Translations under genes and position numbers: made by a program | Assembly: GCA_016271365.2 (NCBI GenBank) | Contig: CM057459.1 | Coordinates: 819,079,001-819,143,000, forward strand | Direction of reading: 5' to 3' | DNA length: 64,000 nucleotides | DNA from: Neoceratodus forsteri | Lineage: Eukaryota; Chordata; Ceratodontiformes; Ceratodontidae | Part shown: positions 57,791 through 64,000 of the stretch, piece after piece | How positions within the stretch are numbered: the stretch's first letter is position 1 | Layout: every line of letters starts with the position of its first letter | The notes under the pieces: generated by a model | The model's input: only the letters and a program-made list of their open reading frames with translations | Told to the model about the DNA's origin: nothing | Databases searched by the model: none

Positions 57791-57928
57791 AAAAAAATAT
57801 ATATATATTATCCAGATCCATTTGTATAGTGCTAATACTCTCATTCCCATTAGTTATGCCAGCCAACTTTATATCATCAGCATATTTACTTAGCCAGTTT
57901 ATTGCTTCATGTCCCATGCTAGATATGA

Positions 57929-58064
57929 AAACACAAATCCAGGCACTCACCACCATAAAACAGCTGCCACACGAGAGGAGAACATTTAAAACATTTTATT
58001 TAGTAACCTGATGCGTTTCTGGTCCACTGGACCCTTTATCAAAGGCTAAATTGATGAAAAGTAT

Positions 58065-58106
<42 letters not shown>

Positions 58107-58356
58107 CAGAAAAATTAGATGACATCATAATTATATCAATTAAAACACACCAATAAAATTGCAGAAACAATGAAGCAGAACATAAACCATAAAAATGATT
58201 ACATGGTAACAATATAATCAATATAAAATGTATTAAATGTTCTCCTCTCATGTGGCAGCTGTTTTGTGTTGATGAGTGCCTGGATTTGTGTTTTCAGTTC
58301 TGATTTTTTCCATGGCAACCCATCCTAGTGCAAGCTCCCTTAGGTTTTTTTTTTTC
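57929..58356. mobile_element. Inverted-repeat insertion in the LINE, with direct-repeat flanks
   Basis: AAAACACAAATCCAGGCACT at 57,928 has its complement near 58,278-58,295, and AGCTGCCACACGAGAGGAGAA pairs with TTCTCCTCTCATGTGGCAGCT. Inside lies a GGTCCACTGGACCCTTTATC motif and a (TA)n run. Outside, CCCATGCTAGATAT (57,915) and CCCATGCTAGACAT (58,357) look like a ~14-bp target duplication. A T-run precedes the right repeat. Confidence 0.7.
58066..58104. repeat. (TA)n microsatellite
   Basis: About 19 TA units lie inside the inverted-repeat insertion. Confidence 0.95.
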
Positions 58357-58747
58357 CCATGCTAGACATAAATACCCATAATAGCACTGGCCCATATACC
58401 AATGACTGGGGCACCCCATTCATCACAGGAACTGAAGTGGAGTAAAATCCATTAATATGCACCCTCTGCGTACAGTCCCACAACCAGGCTGCCACCCAGC
58501 CCACCACCCTGTCATCTCTGTCTTTATCAATTAGGCTTTTGACTATCTCACAGTGGGGTACTTTATCAAAAGCCTTTGTAAAGTCCAAATAAATACAGTC
58601 CACAGAGGCACCTCCATCCAAGGCAGCAGATATTTTTTCATAAAAACATAGCAAATTTGTCACACAAGAGCTCCCTGCCTCAAACTTCTGTTGTTGCTTA
58701 CCCACTAGATCCTTATTTTCTAGGTGAAAATTTATTATGCCCTTTTA

Positions 58748-58749
<2 letters not shown>

Positions 58750-58807
<58 letters not shown>

Positions 58808-58827
58808 TATAGATATATATATATAGT
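58750..58827. repeat. (TG)n(TA)n microsatellite
   Basis: A short TG run followed by TA with a few GATATA units directly precedes PAL palindrome P10. Confidence 0.95.
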
Positions 58828-58833
58828 CATATA

Positions 58834-59189
58834 TTATGCAAAAAAAACTCGGTAATGCATCATTTAAGGTTAAAACACAAAAAGTAAGGAAATGAGACTT
58901 TTAGGGTTGCCACCTCCCCCTCCTCTTGTACTCTCCATCATCCTGAGATTGACAGATGATGGGGTGTATCATTGGGGTTGTGAGGCCTAAATGTCACCCC
59001 ATCCCACATGTAATCATATTCACAAGCCACAGTAAAGAAGAATTGGGTGACATTTAGGCCTCACAGCCACACTGACACACCCCATCATCTGTCAATCTTG
59101 GGAGGATGGGGGCTACGAGGGGAGGGGGCAACCTAAGGGCCTTATTCCTTACTTTTTGTCTTAATGTCATTAGACAAAGATTTTGCATA
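58834..59189. repeat. PAL palindrome copy P10
   Basis: The arms carry GATGGGGTGTATCATTGGGG and TGACACACCCCATCATCTGTC, and TTAGGCCTCACA with complement, with a centre near 59,010. The outer words TTATGCAAAAAAAACTCGG and 'agacaaagattttgcata' are diverged from the other copies. Confidence 0.8.
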
Positions 59190-61010
59190 GACCCTTTACC
59201 TTTTGAGAAAGAATAGAAAGTAGAGTCACAAGAGTTGGTGGGGTAGCGGAGCCCCACCAACTCACAAATTCTGCCTAACATAATAGTACAAGTACTAAAT
59301 GTAATATGTGTTGGTGGGAGCGTTCCCACCACCTTGAAATGAAACAAAGTTTCATTCATCAGAGTGGCATAATTCCCCACACCTGTTTACATGTCAGACA
59401 CCTAACCACTGAAAATTACCTCAATGGCAGTAAGGCTAGGTACCCAATAAATGTGAAGCCACTACCACAATGCAAAACACTATATGCAAAATGTAAAGTG
59501 CGTCATGCAATATCTCTGCAATAAGTTCATTTTTCAACACCTAAATGCCATAATTCACATGCACAGGACATCCCCTCAACCCCCTTCAAATTTTGATTTA
59601 AAATGACCAAACCATTTCCGAGATATAACATTTTAAAATCTGAGATTTTCATTCATTGGAGTGGCAGAATTCTGCACCTGTTTACATTTTGCACACTTAA
59701 CAACTGAAAAGTATGTCCATGGCAGTAAGGCTAGCTACCCTATAAATTTCAAGCCAATAAGACAATGCAAAACGCTGTCCACAAAACTTAAACTGCACCA
59801 CGCAATATCGCCACAACAAATGTATTTTCTGACACCTAAACAATATAATTTATATCTACAGGACATCCTGTCAGCACCTTCCAAATTTCAAGTTAAAAGA
59901 CCAAACCGTTTCCGAGATATTTAATTTTAAAAGTTGTTAAAATTAGGCTACCTGGTCCCTCCAAATCTGGCCATCTAATCCCTCCCTCGGGAACAAATAT
60001 GCGATCAAAGAATCTTTTGATCAGAGAATTTGCAGGCTCGCAACCAAATAATTTGCAAGCTCACGATCAAAGAATAAAAAATGTTAAAACTAAATTTTTA
60101 CACATAAATACATGAAATCACAGCCATGACTTGATAAAACGAAGCCCCCCTGAGCAAAACCCATCCTAGTTTGTTTTTATAAGTCATCCCAGGGTTGATT
60201 TTTTATCTGCCCATCTAGTCGAGCCCTAGCAATCAAAGATCGCAGTCAGAGAATCTTGGGATCTAAGAATTTGCAGGCTCACGATCAAAGATCATTAGTG
60301 AGCTGCGATCAAAGAATTAAAAACTTTAAAACTTTATTTTTTGAAATTTGTTTCAAGAAACCACAGGCATGGCTCGATAGAGGGAAGACCTCTGAGCAAA
60401 ATCCAATATAGTTTTACTTCAGAAGTCACCCCTGAACCGAGATATTTGTTTTTTTCTGACTGCAAAATGAAAACAAGATAGTGGCGGTCATGATCAAAGA
60501 ATTCCTCATGATCAAAGATTCTTTGACCGCAAGCCTGCAAATTCTTTGATCATGAGGAGGGACCAGATGGCCAAAACCCCATTCTTCTTTCGCAAAATAA
60601 TCATATACATTTTCCCATAGAAGGAACTTAAAACTTTAATAACTTTTGAATGGTTTAATAATTTTTCACTGAACAAAAAGCGGTATATTCCTTAATCCAC
60701 GCTCTTTTAACATGCCAAGTTGCAGAGCAGCACACCACACAGTGGTCATGCAGTGCCACAGACAAAATCAAAAAAACTGCCCACATAACTGGCGAAAAGT
60801 GCATTTTTCAGCATTTTGATGTGCCAAAATCGTAAGTCTGACCGAAATGAAATTTGGCATATCGAAAGATCTGCCATGTCCCACCATGCATTCCAAATGT
60901 CATGCAAATCTGTTGAATGGGTCCAAAGTTATTACCATGCAAAATTTTGAGTTTAACATAGAAGTGGCTTCATGACCCTAAATATAATGGTGCATCCGTG
61001 CCCCTATAAA
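59190..61010 (+). mobile_element. PAL-B foldback element copy B-g
   Basis: The order is conserved: GTTGGTGGGGTAGCGGAGCC hairpin near 59,235, two related ~330-bp body segments, 'taaaagaccaaaccgtttcc' (59,893), the module 59,960-60,560, GAAAACAAGATAGTGGCGG (60,470), 'cttttgaatggtttaataat' and the end hairpin GGTGCATCCGTGCC at 60,991-61,004. The first body parts are more diverged than in B-d/B-e. Confidence 0.7.
59960..60560. repeat. Short-inverted-word module of copy B-g
   Basis: The words here are GATCAAAGAATCTTTTGATC (60,003-60,022, itself a palindrome), 'cacgatcaaagaat', 'gcaggctcacgatcaaagatc' and 'gattctttgaccgc'. None occurs in other copies, although the flanking body is the same. Confidence 0.8.
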
Positions 61011-61102
61011 ATGTACACACATATACACATTGTCCCATAAATCCAATTATTGACAGGCTTATGGCATGTTATCCTATGAGAATTGTCATTGTTTATTTTT
61101 TT

Positions 61103-61545
61103 TATATTGCCCCTAAATTTCTGGTGGGGGGTTAACATGTGTTAGTGTTGTAGGACTTATTGAGACCTTTTATTAATACACAAATTCTCTTTTAACTCCC
61201 CAGATTTTCCTTAGTTATGACTTGTTAAAGTTGCAATGTTTTCTTTTCATTATCTTTTTTTTAATTTTTTTTTTCTTTGTATGTTGTTTTTTTTTTTTAT
61301 ATGGCCCTTACATTTTTGAGGGGTATTATGTGTTACTGTTGCAGTGCTCATGGAGACCTTTTTTTCATTTTTGTTTATTTTTTCGATATTTAGAGTCTCC
61401 TTTAACTCCACAGGGTGATGGACCTATGACTTGGTGTAGCTGAAATGTTATCCTAAGGGATTTTTCATTTTTTAATAGTTATGTTTTTTTTTTTTTTTTT
61501 TTAATATGGCCCCTACATTTATTACACTATAGTAGTGCTGGTTAT
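61103..61545. repeat. T-rich tandem repeat, ~200-bp unit, 2-2.5 copies
   Basis: 'tatggcccctacattt' and variants start near 61,103, 61,301 and 61,506, each followed by 'tgtgttactgttgcagtgct' and 'ttaactcc' words. The T-runs make the ORFs in it meaningless. Confidence 0.75.
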
Positions 61546-62680
61546 GTCGACCTTCTATCTAGGTTCCTTAGGATTGCTGCTCCACAGCTAGCTCTCACAG
61601 TATCTCAATTATTTAACCTGTCCCTCTCCTCTCAGGTAGAGCCCAGGCTATGGAAGGTTGCCAAAGTAGTGCCAGCCTACAAAAAAAGATGACCCAAAGT
61701 GCATGGATAACTACAGTCACATTGCAATCCTGTCTGTGTTCAATTAACTGTTGGAGAAACTAGTGGAATCTCAGAAAACAGAGCACCTTTGAAAATGCAA
61801 TCTATTATCCCCACCTTAGCATGATTTCAGGCAAGCTTATAGCACAACTAGTGCCCTCACCGAGTTTACCAAGGATGTCAAAGTTGACACAGGTAAAGGA
61901 ATGCTCACAGGAGGTGTTTTCCTTGACCTGGACAGGGCCTTTGACCTTGTGGACCACTCCCTACTCACATCCAAATTGTATTGCCTTGGTTTTTCATCTT
62001 CTGCTATCATATGGTTTTCAAGCTACCTTAGTGAGTGACAGCATTTGTAAATCTTAACTCAGCCATATGTGACTTTTCCATGATTAACACTGGTGTTCTG
62101 AAAAGGTCTTTACTTGATCTTCTGCTCTTTGCTTTATTTATGAAAAAGTTTGTCTAGATCCACTGCGTCTTGCTCCACCTTGCTTTATGCAGATGATAAG
62201 CTGCTGTACCCAAGCTCTAAGAGAAGATCTGAAATCACCATGCAGCTTAATCCTGACTTGGGAAGTGTTCGGTCATGGCTAACTCAAAACAGGCTTCTCC
62301 TGAACTCTTGCAAAACCCACTGCATGTTTTTTGGTTCTGCACCCAAGCTTAGGGCATGTTCCCCTGTCCTAACTATTTACTGCTCTGATGGCTTTCCCCT
62401 TACTGCAGCTGATTGTTTCAAATTCCTTGGCATCACCCTGGACCCAACCCTTGAATTTAGTTTGCACATATCAATAGCTTTCAAGTCTGTTAATTCAAAG
62501 TTAGGACTTGCTTATAAAGACAGGCATGCCTTGACTCTGGTGTCAGGCTGGCTATAGCTCAGGGTGTTTTGTTGCCAAGTCTCATTTATGGTCTGGTAAC
62601 TTTCTTTGAACTGAATAAATGTAATACATAAAATAAGAATACCTTCTACAACAACAACTGCCACTTTGAGCACCCTGTGC
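61546..62680 (+). pseudogene. L2-type LINE RT fragment
   Basis: Blocks in order across several frames: FNLSLSSQVEPRLWKVAKVV near 61,610, a degraded NYRPI region, FRQAYSTTSALTEFTKDVK near 61,830, GVFLDLDRAFDLVDHSLLTS near 61,915, a decayed PQGS box near 62,100, and an intact catalytic LYADDKLLYPSSKR near 62,180. Then come SWLTQNRLLLNSCKTHCMFF and FKFLGITLDPTLEFSLHIS up to 62,557. Endonuclease and C-terminus are missing. The palm and post-palm order is that of L2-clade RT, close to the larger copy at 20,411-23,400 but a different subfamily. Confidence 0.8.
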
Positions 62681-62842
62681 CCATGTTGACTCATCACTAG
62701 TCACTCCTTACTAGAGCCTAGGCTGTCTTTCTCCAGCCTCACATTGACTCTTCACCCTTGGCTGCACCAGTTTGGTTTGTTCATCTAATGTCACCTTTGC
62801 TGATCAACAGATGGTGCTAATTAAGCTGGCATGACTCTGGTA

Positions 62843-62844
62843 TG

Positions 62845-62900
<56 letters not shown>
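62843..62900. repeat. (TA)n microsatellite
   Basis: A TATG/TA run directly precedes the inverted segment of the hammerhead element. A short TATATATA also follows the element at 63,804. Confidence 0.95.
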
Positions 62901-62904
<4 letters not shown>

Positions 62905-63044
62905 ACATGCCCCCACAATGCAAAGCATCATGGTCTACATATGCAAATCACCACAGAATGTTATGCTGGTCCAACTTTAAGCAGAATTGCATGGTGCCGA
63001 AAGGCCTCTCACACAGTTTGCAAAGGGTGCTAACAGAAGACATA
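62901..63044 (-). repeat. Inverted segment of the hammerhead element
   Basis: Its reverse complement matches 63,203-63,346 with one difference visible by eye. Its right edge (GAAGACATA, ending 63,044) corresponds to the first base after the hammerhead cleavage site at 63,202/63,203. Confidence 0.9.
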
Positions 63045-63162
63045 GCGCACAGAGGTTCTTTGTCTTTTAAATGGTTTTTTATTTTAATGGGTTCACCACA
63101 ATATATCCAAGGCACACTGCCTCTAGGGTAGCTGGTCCATTCCACTGGGGTGTCAAACAGAC

Positions 63163-63210
63163 GAGGCATACTGATGAGTCCTGGTAGGAAGAAACACGTG
63201 TCTATGTCTT
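63163..63210 (+). ncRNA. Hammerhead ribozyme, copy 1, core weakened
   Basis: Stem I 5' strand GAGGCATA (63,163-63,170), CTGATGA core (63,171-63,177), stem II GTCC-TGGTA-GGAA (63,178-63,190), GAAA (63,191-63,194), minimal stem III and cleavage triplet CACGTGTC (to 63,202), and stem I 3' strand TATGTCTT. The stem II closing pair next to the core is G-A where copy 2 has G-C. That pair matters for activity, so this copy is probably slow or dead. Confidence 0.8.
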
Positions 63211-63530
63211 CTGTTAGCACCCTTTGCAAACTGTGTGAGAGGCCTTTCGGCACCATGCAATTCTGCTTAAAGTTGGACCAGCATAACATTCTGTGGTGAT
63301 TTGCATATGTAGCCCATGATGCTTTGCATTGTGGGGGCATGTGTGATTTTGTATTTTCTTGAAACTTGGCTTCCTAGCCAAATGCCCTTTGGGGTAACCT
63401 TGGCCTCAGTGTTTGCGCACAGAGGTTCTTTGTCTTTTAAATGGTTTTTATTTTAATGGGTTCACACAATATATCCAAGGCACACTGCCTCTAGGGTAGC
63501 TGGTCCATTCCACTGGGGTGTCAAACAGAC

Positions 63531-63578
63531 GAGGCATACTGATGAGTCCTGGTAGGACGAAACACGTGTCTATGTCTT
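63531..63578 (+). ncRNA. Hammerhead ribozyme, copy 2, all core bases intact
   Basis: Stem I 5' strand GAGGCATA (63,531-63,538), CTGATGA (63,539-63,545), stem II GTCC-TGGTA-GGAC (63,546-63,558), GAAA (63,559-63,562), then CACGTGTC with predicted cleavage after C63,570, and stem I 3' strand TATGTCTT pairing with GAGGCATA over 8 pairs including G-U. Stem III is the self-complementary ACACGTGT, too short to form a stable hairpin alone. Minimal type I hammerheads of this kind, known from Penelope-like elements and animal retrozymes, work best when two copies pair through stem III. Active strand is plus. Confidence 0.9.
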
Positions 63579-63814
63579 CTGTTAGCACCCTTTGCAAACT
63601 GTGTGAGAGGCCTTTCGGCACCATGCAATTCTGCTTAAAGTTGGACCAGCATAACATTCTGTGGTGATTTGCATATGTAGCCCATGATGCTTTGCATTGT
63701 GGGGGCATGTGTGATTTTGTATTTTCTTGAAACTTGGCTTCCCAGCCAAATGCCCTTTGGGGTAACCCTGGCCTCAGTGTTTGCGCACAGAGGTTCTTTG
63801 TCTTATATATACAT

Positions 63815-63928
63815 ACTGCACTGCTATACAAGTGTTGGCATAACATGATTGTGGACTGCATGGTACCCAACCTTCGTAACATGAGGTGTACAATCATGTT
63901 ATGCTGCCATTAGCATTGTAGTACAGTC
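63815..63928. repeat. Foldback element next to the hammerhead repeats
   Basis: GGCATAACATGATTGT near 63,838 pairs with ACAATCATGTTATGC at 63,890, and ACTGCACTGCTATACAAG pairs loosely with the outer GCATTGTAGTACAGT. The last ~70 bp of the window show nothing. Confidence 0.7.
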
Positions 63929-64000
63929 TGTTTACATTGATAGAAATACACATTGTGGGACTACACATAACAATGTGAAGTTATATATCAATGAAGTACC

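Larger units (their letters stand above)
54837..57795 (-). mobile_element. PAL-B foldback element B-f, complete, inserted in a LINE
   Basis: The left end has the terminal hairpin TGGCAC-GGTA-GTGCCA at 54,840-54,855. Then follow, in reverse, 'gatctctggatctaccaag', CTTGTTTTCAGTTGG landmark (55,288), a module of 'agtgtcacaaagtagtgtc' (55,450-55,540), 'ccacagatgtgccttttgg', a GTCCCCCACTAGGGGGC hairpin, and the palindrome (56,713-57,790). A hexanucleotide array interrupts it at 56,022-56,590, and palindrome arms are separated by extra sequence (57,000-57,550). The outer sequences on both sides are one continuous LINE, so both ends of the family are defined here. Confidence 0.75.
57808..58745 (-). 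pseudogene. LINE RT palm (5' part of the split LINE), with an internal insertion
   Basis: On the minus strand EAGSSCVTNLLCFYEKISAA (58,680), SVDCIYLDFTKAFDKVPHCE, WVAAWLWDCTQRVHINGF and NGVPQSLVYGPVLLWVF run to 58,350. After a ~430-bp insertion (57,929-58,356) the protein resumes ISSMGHEAINWLSKYADDIK, with catalytic YADD intact near 57,880, and ends TIQMDLDN at about 57,813. PAL-B copy B-f follows, then the C-terminal part at 54,782. The order of insertions is therefore visible: the LINE is older than both guests. A GS replacement and a missing Gly in the VPQG box show decay. Confidence 0.8.
62901..63804 (+). mobile_element. Hammerhead-ribozyme retroelement terminal repeats (Penelope-like pLTR or retrozyme)
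   Basis: The layout is inverted segment 62,901-63,044 (144 bp), then direct repeats 63,045-63,414 and 63,415-63,782, then a third partial start at 63,783-63,804. GCGCACAGAGGTTCTTTGTC begins each direct repeat. The two full repeats differ at only a few positions. Each carries a hammerhead motif. No RT or GIY-YIG coding sequence is present, so this is a solo terminal-repeat cluster or a non-coding retrozyme. Penelope-like elements and animal retrozymes are both known to carry minimal type I hammerheads in tandem repeats of this size; I cannot separate the two here. Confidence 0.75.

Noticed and set aside
62948..63897. Minus-strand ORFs of 130 and 149 residues in the hammerhead repeats
   Set aside because: They lie antisense to the ribozyme strand, are copies of each other through the tandem repeat, have no family resemblance and lack a conserved start.

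Overview
The window is repeat-dense animal DNA with no recognisable host gene. CR1 and L2 clade LINEs, a spliced PIF/Harbinger transposon with a Myb/SANT partner gene, a SINE with a MIR-like core and a hammerhead-ribozyme repeat together suggest a vertebrate, plausibly a large-genome lineage such as an amphibian or lungfish. That assignment is inference. No open reading frame looks like a functional cellular gene; the coding signals are decayed transposon ORFs.

Layout. (1) 1-19,150: a 170-bp tandem repeat, then long copies of an unnamed foldback family (called PAL here) in two diverged subfamilies, A and B, with CR1 LINEs nested at 1,140-2,402 and about 5,996-7,887. (2) 19,150-25,600: a Harbinger-like MITE, a 66-76 bp minisatellite, and a nearly complete minus-strand L2-type LINE (about 20,411-24,700) with a SINE in its upstream region. 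(3) 25,600-34,120: PAL-A and PAL-B copies, each split by a CR1 LINE. (4) 34,122-41,154: a Harbinger element with a HARBI1-like transposase (one intron, three nonsense codons, second catalytic Asp replaced by Gly) and a frameshifted Myb-like gene on the opposite strand. (5) 41,155-48,240: hairpin elements including a 600-bp palindrome, a CR1 LINE (42,829-45,780) and a PAL-A copy. (6) 48,240-61,010: successive PAL-B copies, one inserted into a minus-strand LINE and so exposing both ends of the family. (7) 61,010-64,000: a tandem repeat, an L2 fragment and a 368-bp tandem repeat carrying two hammerhead ribozyme motifs.

The two strongest results are these. First, 62,901-63,804 is laid out like a Penelope-like pLTR or an animal retrozyme: direct ~368-bp repeats each with a minimal type I hammerhead, preceded by an inverted 144-bp segment whose edge falls exactly at the predicted self-cleavage site. 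Second, the PAL family has at least ten copies of a ~350-bp palindrome at one end, a small hairpin at the other, and a central module that in each copy is built from a different set of short inverted words, while the flanking landmark GAAAACAAGATGGC stays conserved.
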